From NCBI RefSeq assembly GCF_965284335.1, contig NZ_OZ260076.1: a stretch of DNA of 64,000 nt; one strand, written 5' to 3'. Under the pieces are notes generated by a model that searched no databases, was not told the origin of the DNA, and saw only the letters and a program-made list of their open reading frames with translations. Within the stretch, counting starts at the first letter, position 1. Each line of letters opens with the position of its first letter. The translations under genes were made by a program, and so were the position numbers. This DNA comes from Tabrizicola_A sp965284335 (GTDB taxonomy: Bacteria; Pseudomonadota; Alphaproteobacteria; Rhodobacterales; Rhodobacteraceae). Shown here piece after piece: positions 1 through 8,600 of this stretch.

Positions 1-1
1 A

Positions 2-508
2 GGCACCGTTGGCCTTGAAATCGCCGAACAGGCCGCAGAGGCCGGAATTGACGCCGCCACCGTCCTCACCTGCTGCGGCGGCGGTGGGCTGACCGCCGGG
101 ATTGCCCTCGCGCTCGAAGCCCGCGCGCCGCACCTGACGGTGCGGCCCTGCGAACCGGCGGGGTTTGATGACACCGCCCGCTCGCTGATCTCTGGCCAGC
201 GCGAAAGGAACGCCGCCACCGCAGGCTCGATCTGCGATGCCATAGTCACCCCCAGCCCCGGCGAATTGACCTTCCCCATCCTGCACCGCCTCTGCGGCCC
301 CGGCCTTGTCGTCACCGATGACGAAGCCTGCCGCGCCATGGCGCTGGCCTTCCACCACCTGCGCATCGTCTTGGAACCCGGCGGCGCCGTGGCCCTTGCA
401 GCGGCGCTGTTCCGTTCCGATATGCCACAAACGGTGATCTGCACCGCCTCGGGCGGCAATGTCGATGCCGGGCTTTTTGCCGATATCCTGACCCGCTTTT
501 CCGAGTGA
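2..508 (+). CDS. Threonine/serine dehydratase-like PLP enzyme, 5'-truncated
   Basis: The open frame runs in from the window edge, so the N-terminal part with the PLP-lysine is missing. What remains (about 168 residues) carries a glycine-rich CCGGGGLTAG loop, the type that binds the PLP phosphate in fold-type II threonine/serine dehydratases, then the small-domain C-terminus ending in a GAVALAAAL and CTASGGNVD segment typical of the family. Such enzymes deaminate threonine or serine to a 2-oxo acid in the cytoplasm. The stop lies 3 bp before the next gene, so the two are probably cotranscribed. A racemase or another member of the fold cannot be excluded without the N-terminus. Confidence 0.8.
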   Translation, partial: GTVGLEIAEQAAEAGIDAATVLTCCGGGGLTAGIALALEARAPHLTVRPCEPAGFDDTARSLISGQRERNAATAGSICDAIVTPSPGELTFPILHRLCGPGLVVTDDEACRAMALAFHHLRIVLEPGGAVALAAALFRSDMPQTVICTASGGNVDAGLFADILTRFSE

Positions 509-511
509 TCC

Positions 512-1300
512 ATGCCGTTGATCTATCTGTCTGACATCCGCCTGAACGTCGAGGTAAGCGGCCCTGCGGATGCACCGCCCATCCTGTTGTGCCACGCGCT
601 TGGCACCGATCTGTCGATCTGGGACGATGTGGTAGCTGCCCTTTCCCCCCGCTTTCGCTGCATCCGCTTTGACGCGCGCGGCCATGGCAAATCCGACGTG
701 CCCGCCCCGCCCTATGCCATGGGCGCGCTGATCCGCGACGCTGAACGGGTGCTCGACCATTTCGGCGCGCGCGAGGCGGTTGTGGTCGGCTCCTCCATGG
801 GGGGGCTGGTGGCCCAGGGGCTTGCGACCAAGCGGCTCGATCTGGTGCGCGCCATGGTTCTAGCCAATACGGCGGCCAAAATCGGCGGCCCCGCCCTGTG
901 GCAAACCCGCGCTGCCGAGGTGGCGACCCATGGCCTCATCGCCTATGCCCCCGGCGCGATGGAGCGGATCTTTGGCCGAAACTGGCGCGATATGGCGCAG
1001 ATGCCGCGCATCCGCTTTATCTTGGAACATATGAACCCCCAAGGCTGGATCGGCTGCGCCCATGCCATCGCGGGGGCGGATTTCTACACCACCACCGCAG
1101 CCCTCACCCTGCCGACATTGGTGATCGCGGGCATGAATGACGGCACCACCCCGCCCGATCTGGTGCGCGAAACCGCCGATCTTATTCGCGGCCATGACTG
1201 GGCCTTGATGCGGGGGACAGGCCATTTGCCGATGGTGGAAAAGCCTGCCGAGTTCACCGCCCTTCTTGACACCTTCCTCACCCGCATCGGCCATGGCTGA
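512..1300 (+). CDS. pcaD: Alpha/beta hydrolase, probable 3-oxoadipate enol-lactonase
   Basis: 262 aa, the usual PcaD length. Visible: oxyanion region LLCHALGTDLSIWD, nucleophile elbow GSSMGG (Ser about residue 94), acid Asp in GMNDGTTPP and His in GTGHLP. Overall similarity is to 3-oxoadipate enol-lactonases, which open the enol-lactone to 3-oxoadipate in the protocatechuate branch. No other pca gene is in the window, so the substrate is not supported by context and a generic esterase remains possible. It starts 3 bp after the dehydratase gene, and its stop overlaps the start of the next hydrolase. Confidence 0.7.
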   Translation: MPLIYLSDIRLNVEVSGPADAPPILLCHALGTDLSIWDDVVAALSPRFRCIRFDARGHGKSDVPAPPYAMGALIRDAERVLDHFGAREAVVVGSSMGGLVAQGLATKRLDLVRAMVLANTAAKIGGPALWQTRAAEVATHGLIAYAPGAMERIFGRNWRDMAQMPRIRFILEHMNPQGWIGCAHAIAGADFYTTTAALTLPTLVIAGMNDGTTPPDLVRETADLIRGHDWALMRGTGHLPMVEKPAEFTALLDTFLTRIGHG

Positions 1301-1973
1301 GGTGCTTTTGGTCCCCGGCTCCGGCTTTGGCGCTTGGGCCTATGATCGGCTGACGCCGGCGCTCGCCGCCCTTGGCCACCGCGCCCGCGCGCTTGACTTG
1401 CCCGGCCGCGACGGGTCCGACACCCGCCTGCAAGACCATGCCGAAGCGATCCTTGCCGCGATCGACGACAGGGCCATTTTGGTTGGCCATTCGGCGGCGG
1501 GCTTTCCAATCACCCTTGCCGCCGCCCTCGCCCCGAGCCGGGTGCAGGGACTGATCTACCTTGCCGCCTATATCCCCCAGCCCGGCAAATCGCTGGCCGA
1601 TCTGCGCCGCGCGGCCCCCTTGCAGCCCATGCGCGGCGCCTTCCAGATCAGCGCCGATCGCACAAGCTATCGCTTCGACCCCGCCCGCTGCCGCGACCTT
1701 TTCTTCCACGACACCGACGACTTTACCCCCCAGATGGGCCCCGAACCGATCCGCCCGCAGGAAACGCCCTTTCCCGGCCCCCTGCCCAACACCCCCCGCG
1801 CCGCCCTCATCGCCCGCGACGACCGCGCCCTTCCCCCCGATTGGCAAAGGCAGATGGCCGCAGGCATGGCGCAGGAGGAGCTGGCCTCGGGCCATTGCCC
1901 GCATCTGTCGATGCCAAAGGCGCTGGCACAAACGCTGGACGCAATGATCAAGCGCATCGAAAATCCGACATGA
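1293..1973 (+). CDS. Alpha/beta hydrolase family protein
   Basis: 226 aa from the ATG at 1293, which overlaps the TGA of the previous gene (ATGgcTGA); a longer frame to 1266 exists but would lie inside the upstream gene. Visible: VPGSGFGAWAYD near the N-terminus, nucleophile motif GHSAAG and a C-terminal SGHCPHLS with the likely catalytic His. This is the pattern of the small salicylate-esterase/hydroxynitrile-lyase-like hydrolases. Substrate unknown. Tight coupling to the preceding hydrolase suggests a shared pathway. Confidence 0.75.
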   Translation: MAEVLLVPGSGFGAWAYDRLTPALAALGHRARALDLPGRDGSDTRLQDHAEAILAAIDDRAILVGHSAAGFPITLAAALAPSRVQGLIYLAAYIPQPGKSLADLRRAAPLQPMRGAFQISADRTSYRFDPARCRDLFFHDTDDFTPQMGPEPIRPQETPFPGPLPNTPRAALIARDDRALPPDWQRQMAAGMAQEELASGHCPHLSMPKALAQTLDAMIKRIENPT

Positions 1974-2042
1974 TTTGTCGCAAGCTGACGGGCCATTGAC
2001 CGGCCAACAGGCCAGCTTGTCCGCTAAAGCGGAGGATGCCCC

Positions 2043-3287
2043 ATGAAACTGCGTGATCTGGAAATCTTCGTCGTCGCCCCGCCCGCGCCGGGCTGGGGCG
2101 GGCGCTATTGGATCTTTACCAAGCTCACCACCGACAACGGCATCGTGGGCTACGGCGAATGCTATGCCTCGACCGTCGGGCCAAAGGCCATGCGCGCGGT
2201 GATCGAGGATGTGTTCGAACGCCACATGATGGGGACCAGCCCCGAAGACATCGAGCTGATGTATCGCCGGGTCTATTCCTCGGGCTTCACCCAGCGCCCA
2301 GATCCCACCGTCATGGGCGCCTTTGCTGGCCTTGAAATCGCCTGCTGGGATATCTTGGGCAAGGCGCGGAACCGGCCGGTCTGGGCGCTCCTTGGCGGCA
2401 AGATCAACCAAAAGATCCGCAGCTATACCTATCTTTACCCCCAGCCCGGCGAGGATGCGGCCGAGTTTTGGGTCAATGCCGACATGACAGCGCAAGCCGC
2501 CGCGCGCTATGTGGACATGGGCTTTACGGCGGTGAAATTCGACCCCGCCGGCCCCTATACCATCCGCGGCGGGCATGAGCCGGCGATGTCCGACATCACC
2601 CGCAGCGTGGAATTCTGCCGCAAAATCCGCGAGGCGGTGGGCGACCGGGCCGACCTTCTCTTCGGCACCCACGGCCAGTTCACCACCCCCGGCGCCATCC
2701 GCATGGGCCGCGAGCTCGAGCCCTATAACCCGCTGTGGTATGAAGAACCGATCCCGCCAGACAACCTTTTGGAATTCGCGGAAGTCGCCCGCCACGTCCG
2801 CATTCCCTTGGCCACGGGTGAGCGTCTGACGACCAAGGCCGAGTTCGGCACGCTTCTCCGCGCAGGCGGGGTGAAGATCCTGCAACCCGCCTTGGGCCGT
2901 CTCGGCGGCATCATGGAGGCGAAAAAGCTTTCGGCCATCGCGGAAATCTTCAACGCCGAAATGGCCCCGCACCTTTATGCAGGCCCCGTCGAATGGGCGG
3001 CCAACGTGCATCTGGCCGCCTCGATCCCGAACCTTCTGATCGCGGAAACCATTGAAACGGGTGGCGAGTTCCACCTTGCGCTCATCAAGAACACGATCAA
3101 ATGGGAAGACGGCTATATCATCCCCCCCGAGGCCCCCGGCCTTGGCATCGAGTTCGACGAAGACCTCGCCCGCGCCCATGCCTATACCGGCACGGGCCTG
3201 CATTTACAGATGCAAGAGGCCCCTTGCGACTATCGCCACGGCAACCGCTTTGAGGGCGGCGCACCGGCGGACAATCCGAAAAAATAA
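2043..3287 (+). CDS. Mandelate racemase/muconate lactonizing enzyme family protein
   Basis: 414 aa with an enolase-superfamily layout: N-terminal capping domain (to about residue 125) and a TIM barrel. Metal ligands are apparent around DLLFGTHGQ, WYEEP and ATGERL, with a barrel-end His in MAPHLYAGP. These enzymes abstract a proton alpha to a carboxylate using Mg2+; many relatives dehydrate acid sugars. A good ribosome site (gcggagg) precedes the ATG. The subfamily (sugar-acid dehydratase, cycloisomerase or racemase) cannot be fixed by eye. The gene ends just before a large inverted repeat. Confidence 0.8.
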   Translation: MKLRDLEIFVVAPPAPGWGGRYWIFTKLTTDNGIVGYGECYASTVGPKAMRAVIEDVFERHMMGTSPEDIELMYRRVYSSGFTQRPDPTVMGAFAGLEIACWDILGKARNRPVWALLGGKINQKIRSYTYLYPQPGEDAAEFWVNADMTAQAAARYVDMGFTAVKFDPAGPYTIRGGHEPAMSDITRSVEFCRKIREAVGDRADLLFGTHGQFTTPGAIRMGRELEPYNPLWYEEPIPPDNLLEFAEVARHVRIPLATGERLTTKAEFGTLLRAGGVKILQPALGRLGGIMEAKKLSAIAEIFNAEMAPHLYAGPVEWAANVHLAASIPNLLIAETIETGGEFHLALIKNTIKWEDGYIIPPEAPGLGIEFDEDLARAHAYTGTGLHLQMQEAPCDYRHGNRFEGGAPADNPKK

Positions 3288-3322
3288 CGCAGACCCCCAA
3301 GATCGCAGGCCCCCAAAACCGC

Positions 3323-3452
3323 CCCCCACCCCCATCCCCTCCCCACGAAGGGGGAGGGGAGGCATTGGGCTGTCAAAGGCCGGTCCTCACGCCCAACAGG
3401 TCAAACCTGTCACCCCCCCTCCCCCTTCGTGGGGAGGGGATGGGGGTGGGGG
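3323..3452. repeat. 37-bp perfect inverted repeat of the G/C-rich palindromic family
   Basis: Positions 3323-3359 and 3416-3452 are perfect reverse complements, 56 bp apart. Each arm is itself nearly palindromic, with CCCCTCCCC and GGGGAGGGG around a short ACGAA/TTCGT loop, plus a run of C or G blocks. The same sequence type recurs in the array at 21.1-22.3 kb and at about 41.04 kb. The spacer contains ACGCCCAAC followed by TCAAAC, which also flanks copies in the array. Placed after the enolase-superfamily gene it could fold into a very strong mRNA 3' hairpin. Confidence 0.85.
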
Positions 3453-3534
3453 CAGTTCAATGGACGACACATCAATTGTTGCGAAAATTCCCCCAATCCA
3501 CCGCAATTGTGCCGCGATTGTAAACAACGACTGG

Positions 3535-3562
3535 TCACATGAACCGACAGGAGGTCATGTGA
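3535..3562 (+). promoter_or_regulatory. Hairpin holding the Shine-Dalgarno of the pheS-linked gene
   Basis: TCACATGA (3535-3542) and TCATGTGA (3555-3562) are perfect inverted repeats around a 12-nt loop that contains AGGAGG. The start codon of the downstream gene begins at the last base of the stem. A 7-codon reading frame (ATG at 3539) ends in TGATG overlapping that start. This may control translation initiation, or the dyad may be a DNA operator; neither is shown. Confidence 0.45.
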
Positions 3563-4113
3563 TGCGTAAATCTGTTGAACCGGGCGCTGTTGCCCTGCCC
3601 GATGGGCTGAAAGCCTGGATGCAAGGCCAAGGCCCCAAGGTCTGGCATGCCTTTGCCCAAAGCGTCGAATTCGACGCCCCTGATGCCACGATTGACCTGC
3701 TGATCGCAGCCCATTGGATTGCCCAGCAACCCGATATGGACCGCGCAACAGGCCTGCTGCTTTTGGCCCGCGCGCTGAAAGCGGGGCTGCATATCTACGC
3801 CCCGCCCGCCATGGACGACCGCGCCGCCCGCGCCTTTTGCATTCACCTGCATCAGCGTCTGGCCCTCTCGTCAACCGAGGCACGCCTGCCCGTCACGCCC
3901 GAAGATCAGGCCACCATCGCGCGGCTTTTCACCGCCGAGGCCCCGCTTACCCTGCCACACATGGCGCTGAAAACCGGCACCCTGCCCCAAGCCTATCGGT
4001 TCCAAGCCAACCGCCCGTATCTGATCCACCGCCGCCCTGCGCCGCGCGGCCTAGCCCCTTGCATCGGCGGGGCCTTCCCGCTAGCACCATCGCGACCCAA
4101 AGGAGGCGCGTGA
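3562..4113 (+). CDS. Hypothetical protein translationally coupled to pheS
   Basis: 183 aa from ATG 3562, preceded by a strong AGGAGG. The frame is open further upstream to 3052, but that part lies inside the previous gene and the repeat. I do not recognise the family. The first 110 residues look helical and soluble (Trp and Ala-rich, no signal or membrane segment); the last 40 are Pro/Arg-rich. Its TGA overlaps the pheS ATG (TGATG), and the pheS ribosome site lies inside its end, so the two are very likely cotranslated. Confidence 0.75.
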   Translation: MRKSVEPGAVALPDGLKAWMQGQGPKVWHAFAQSVEFDAPDATIDLLIAAHWIAQQPDMDRATGLLLLARALKAGLHIYAPPAMDDRAARAFCIHLHQRLALSSTEARLPVTPEDQATIARLFTAEAPLTLPHMALKTGTLPQAYRFQANRPYLIHRRPAPRGLAPCIGGAFPLAPSRPKGGA

Positions 4114-5195
4114 TGGACGGGCTTGACGATCTGAAGGCCAAATATCTGACGGCGGTTGCCACCGTCAAAGACGAGGCTGCGTTGGAAGAATTGCGCGTCG
4201 CCGCCCTTGGCAAAAAGGGCGAGATTTCCGCGCTGATGGCGGGCTTGGGCAAAATGGACCCCGATCAGCGCAAGGCCGCAGGTGCCATGCTGAACGTCCT
4301 GAAAGACGAAATTGACGCCGCCCTCCGCGCCAAGAAGGCCGGTCTGGCCGATGCCGCACTCGATGCCCGCCTGCGCGAAGAATGGCTGGACGTGACGCTC
4401 CCCGGCCGCCCCCGCCCGCGTGGCACCATCCACCCGGTGTCTCAGGTGATGGAGGAACTGACCGCCATCTTCGCCGATATGGGCTTTGCCGTGGCCGAAG
4501 GCCCGCAGGTGGAATCTGACTGGTATAACTTCGACGCGCTGAACATCCCGCCCGAACACCCCGCGCGCCAAGAACATGACACCTTCTTCATGCACCGCGA
4601 CGCGGGCGACGACCGCCCGCCCCATGTGCTACGCACCCACACCAGCCCCGTGCAAATCCGCGCCATGACCGAACAAGGCGCGCCCATCCGCGTCATCGCC
4701 CCGGGCCGCGTCTACCGCATGGACATGGACCAGACCCATACCCCGATGTTCCATCAGGTCGAGGGTCTGGCGATCGACCGCGACATCTCAATGGCCAACC
4801 TGAAATGGACGCTCGAAGAATTCTGCCGCGCATTCTTCGAGGTGGACAAGGTCGAACTGCGCTTCCGCGCCTCGCATTTCCCCTTCACCGAACCCTCGGC
4901 CGAGGTGGACATCCGCTATTCCAACGTCGGCGGACAACTCCGCATCGGCGAAGGCGACAAGTGGATGGAAATCCTCGGCTCGGGCATGGTCCACCCCAAG
5001 GTGCTGGCCGCGGCAGGCGTCAACCCCGACGAATGGCAGGGCTTTGCCTTTGGCATGGGCATCGACCGCATCGCCATGCTGAAATACGGCATCCCCGACC
5101 TGCGGGCCTTTTTCGAGAGCGACCTGCGCTGGCTGCGCCATTACGGCTTTTCGGCCCTCGACATGCCTGACCTTGCAGGCGGGCTGTCGGCCTGA
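4113..5195 (+). CDS. pheS: Phenylalanine-tRNA ligase alpha subunit
   Basis: 360 aa. N-terminal coiled-coil region (1-100) that contacts tRNA, then a class II catalytic core with FDALNIPPEHPARQEHDTF, motif 2 (RVYRMDMDQTHTPMFHQVEG) and C-terminal motif 3 with GFAFGMGIDRIAMLKYGI. It charges tRNA-Phe as part of an alpha2beta2 enzyme. A perfect AAGGAGG precedes the ATG, which overlaps the stop of the upstream gene. The beta-subunit gene pheT, often next door, is not in this window; a terminator follows instead. Confidence 0.97.
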   Translation: MDGLDDLKAKYLTAVATVKDEAALEELRVAALGKKGEISALMAGLGKMDPDQRKAAGAMLNVLKDEIDAALRAKKAGLADAALDARLREEWLDVTLPGRPRPRGTIHPVSQVMEELTAIFADMGFAVAEGPQVESDWYNFDALNIPPEHPARQEHDTFFMHRDAGDDRPPHVLRTHTSPVQIRAMTEQGAPIRVIAPGRVYRMDMDQTHTPMFHQVEGLAIDRDISMANLKWTLEEFCRAFFEVDKVELRFRASHFPFTEPSAEVDIRYSNVGGQLRIGEGDKWMEILGSGMVHPKVLAAAGVNPDEWQGFAFGMGIDRIAMLKYGIPDLRAFFESDLRWLRHYGFSALDMPDLAGGLSA

Positions 5196-5202
5196 GACCA
5201 TA

Positions 5203-5230
5203 GAAAAAGGCCCCGAAAGGGGCCTTTTTT
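5203..5230 (+). terminator. Rho-independent terminator of pheS
   Basis: GGCCCC, GAAA loop, GGGGCC, then six T, located 8 bp after the pheS stop. Confidence 0.9.
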
Positions 5231-5265
5231 ATGCCTTTAGCCGAAAGGACCTTCCGCCGGTCAAA

Positions 5266-5478
5266 TCAGCCGTGCTGGCTCACGCGCTGATAGGCAACCG
5301 GATAGGTCCGGGCCAGCCACATATAAGCAAAAACCCCGCTCACCAGCCCAGCAAAGGCCAAAATCGCGGCCACGATAACCTGCGCATCGTCAAAATTGCT
5401 GGCCGACAGCGCAAGATACCCGAAAGACCAAAAGCCCGCCCAGCTGATCATGCAGACCAGTGCAATAAGTTTTTTCAT
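5266..5478 (-). CDS. Small two-helix membrane protein
   Basis: 70 aa from the ATG at 5478, chosen because a GAGGGAAAG ribosome site lies just upstream; an in-frame start at 5526 would add 16 polar residues. The sequence begins MKKLIALVCMISWAGFW, a first membrane helix or signal-like segment, and a second hydrophobic stretch covers roughly residues 33-54 (VIVAAILAFAGLVSGVFAYMW). No family is recognised. It is transcribed toward pheS and ends before the pheS terminator. Confidence 0.65.
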   Translation of the reverse strand: MKKLIALVCMISWAGFWSFGYLALSASNFDDAQVIVAAILAFAGLVSGVFAYMWLARTYPVAYQRVSQHG

Positions 5479-5632
5479 GGCTTTCCCTCGCTGCCCTGCC
5501 GCCGCGCGCTGCGGCACCTGCGACATTAAGTAGCAAAGCTATTCAAACTTGCATCAACTTTTTTGCATCTGTCGCCCAAAGCTCGGCGCAACGCGGCGAA
5601 GAGCGCGCGGCACGCGCGACGATGAGCCTGCC

Positions 5633-8600
5633 TCAAACCGCCTCACGTCGCGCCCGCATCGCCATGCGCCGCGCCATGGCCTCTGACCGCGCCTCGGCCC
5701 GGTCATTCGCCGCGGGCGCATCCGGGGCAACTGGCGCGGCCGCAACCGTCGCCACCTTTGGCCGATCATCCAGATGCCGGGCCAGCGCCGACAGCACCGG
5801 AAAGCGGAAGATGTCGGTGATCGACAGTTTCGGCGCGTTCAACTCGGCCCTGATCTCGCGATGGGCCTGCACCGCCAAAAGGCTATGGCCCCCCAGCGCA
5901 AAGAAATTGTCCTTTGCCCCCACCTTCGGCACGCCCAAAATCCGCGCCCAGATCGCCGCCAACTGCGCCTCGATATCGCTTGTCGGGGCCACAAAGGCCT
6001 CGGCCACCGGCAGCGCAGCTGAGGGCGCGGGCAGCGCCTTGCGGTCCACCTTGCGGTTCGGCGTCAGGGGGAAGGCCGCCAGCGTCACCACATGCGACGG
6101 CACCATATGCTCGGGCAAGACCGCCGCCAGCGCCGCCCGAAGGGCCGCCTCCTGCGCCGCCCCGACGATATAGGCCACCAGCCGCAGATCGCCGGGGCTG
6201 TCCTCGCGCGCCAAAACCACCGCCTGCGTCACACCGGGCTGCGCCTCCAACACGGCCTCGATCTCGCCCAGCTCAATGCGATAGCCGCGCATCTTTACCT
6301 GAAAATCCGCCCGGCCCAGGAAATCCAGCCGCCCATCGGCGCGCAACCGCACCAGATCGCCGGTGCGATACATCCGCGCCCCCCAAGGGCAGGCCCGGTC
6401 AGGCGTGACAAAGGGATCGGGGCGGAACCGCTCCGCCGTCAGGTCCGGCCGCTGCCAATAACCCCGCGTCACCCCGTCGCCGCCAATCCACAACTCGCCC
6501 GCCGTGCCCGGCGGCACCGGGGCCATCGCCTCATCCAGCACATAGACCTGCTGATTGGCCAAAGGCGTGCCGATATTGGCAATCGGCTCCACCCCCTCCA
6601 CCTCATTCACCGATGACCAGATCGTGGTTTCCGTCGGCCCATACATGTTCAGGATGCGCGCCGCCGTCACCTTGCGCAGGTCAGAGACCAAAGCCCCCGG
6701 CAGCGCCTCGCCCCCCACCATCAGCGTCTTGACCCCCGCCAGCGCCATCCGCGCCTCGTCATTCATCGCAATCATCCGCGCCATCGAGGGCGTACATTGC
6801 AGATGCGTCACCCCATGGCGGATGATCTGCGCGGCGATAGAGTAATCCCCCTCCTCCACCCCCCCGCCAGAATTGGCGCGCTTGACCACCTCGGCCAAGG
6901 GGTAAAGCCCCTCCAGCACCTTTTCCGGCGCAATGCCGTAATCGACCAGACAGGCCACCTCGGTCACACCAATGCGTTTAAGCTGTTCCACCCGCGCCAG
7001 CGCATCCTCAACTGTGCCAAAAAGGCCCGAGTCTTCAAAATACCGCTGGAAGGCAAAATCCAGAATCGCCTCGGTCTCATCCGCCGACAATTGCCGCGTG
7101 TCGATCTGCATCGGGTCCGTCACCCCCGGCGGGCGCTTGAAGGCCGGGAAGGCCCAAGCGTATTGCTTCACGAGGTTCGCCGCCGCGCCAAGATAGGCCT
7201 TCATCGGCCCCTCGGCGGTGCGGCGCACCTGCTCACGGTCGCGGCCCACAAAGGTGTGCAGCATCAAGGGCACGGTGAACTTGGCCGGATCATGCCCCGC
7301 CTTGCGCAGGGCCTCGTGATATATGGCAATCTTGCCCGCCACCTCGTCAATCGACTGGCCCAGAAGGTGCGTCAGCACATTCGCCCCAATCTCCCCCGCC
7401 TCGCGCCATGTGGCGGGGTTTCCGGCGGTCGTCACCCAGATCGGCAAGTCGGCCGACACCGGGCGCGGCTGGCTGATCACGCCAAAGTTGCCACCATTCG
7501 CCGTGGGAAACTCCACCTTTTCCCCCCGCCACAGCCTTTTGATCTGATCGGTCGCGGCAAACATCGCATCGCGGTTGGCCGGCGGCGTATTCTCGGGCCG
7601 CAGCACGAAATCATCCGGGTGCCAGCCAGAGGCCACCGCAATCCCCGCCCGGCCATTCGTCAGATTGTCGATCACCGCCCATTCCTCGGCAATCCGCACC
7701 GGATGATGCAAAGGCACCACGCAAGACCCCGCCCGCACCGCCAAATTCTTCGTCACCGCCGCCACGGCGGCCCCGGTCACCGAGGGGTTCGGATAAGGCC
7801 CGCCAAAGGCGTGAAAATGCCGCTCCGGCGTCCAGACGGCGCAAAAGCCATGACTGTCGGCAAAGCGCGCACCTTCCAAGAGAAGTTCGTATTTCTTCGG
7901 CCCCTGCCCGTCGTCATTGCCCCAGTAATACAGCGAAAACTCCATCTTCTGCGCACTGGCAATCCGCCCCGACGACACCAGGGCGCGGTTTTCATCCGAT
8001 GAGATCACCACCTTGAAGCCGCGCGCCAAGGTCCAAAAGAGCTCCAGCACCGAAATGTCGAAGGACAGCGACGTCACCGCCAGCCAGACACCCGGCTCAG
8101 GGCCAATCCGGCTGTCCATCCCGGTAAAGAAATTCGCAACATTGCGATGCTCAACCATCACCCCCTTGGGCCGCCCGGTGGAGCCTGAGGTATAGATCAT
8201 ATAGGCCAGATCGGCGGGGCTGACGCCCGTCTCGGGGTTCGTCGCCGCTGCATCCGGGATGCGCCCGTCGGTATCCAACTCCAAGACCTGCGCACCATGC
8301 GGCGGCAGCGCGATGCCCGATTGCGTCACCACCACCGGGCAGGCCGAATCCTCGATGAACAGCGCAATCCGATCCGCCGGATAGGCCGGGTCCATCGGCA
8401 CATAGGCCCCGCCCGCCTTGTGAATCCCCAAGGCGCCCACCAGCAGATCCAGACTGCGCCGACAGCACAGGCCCACCAGCGTGCCGGGCGTCACCCCCAT
8501 TTGGGTCAGCACATGCGCCACCTTGTTGGCCCGCGCATTCAGCGCCGCATAGGTCAGGCTTTGGCCCTCACAGACCAGCGCCACCGCGTCAGGCGTGCGG

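Noticed and set aside
1278..3203. 641-codon minus-strand frame
   Set aside because: Lies opposite the hydrolase and enolase-superfamily genes, which have catalytic motifs; shadow frame.
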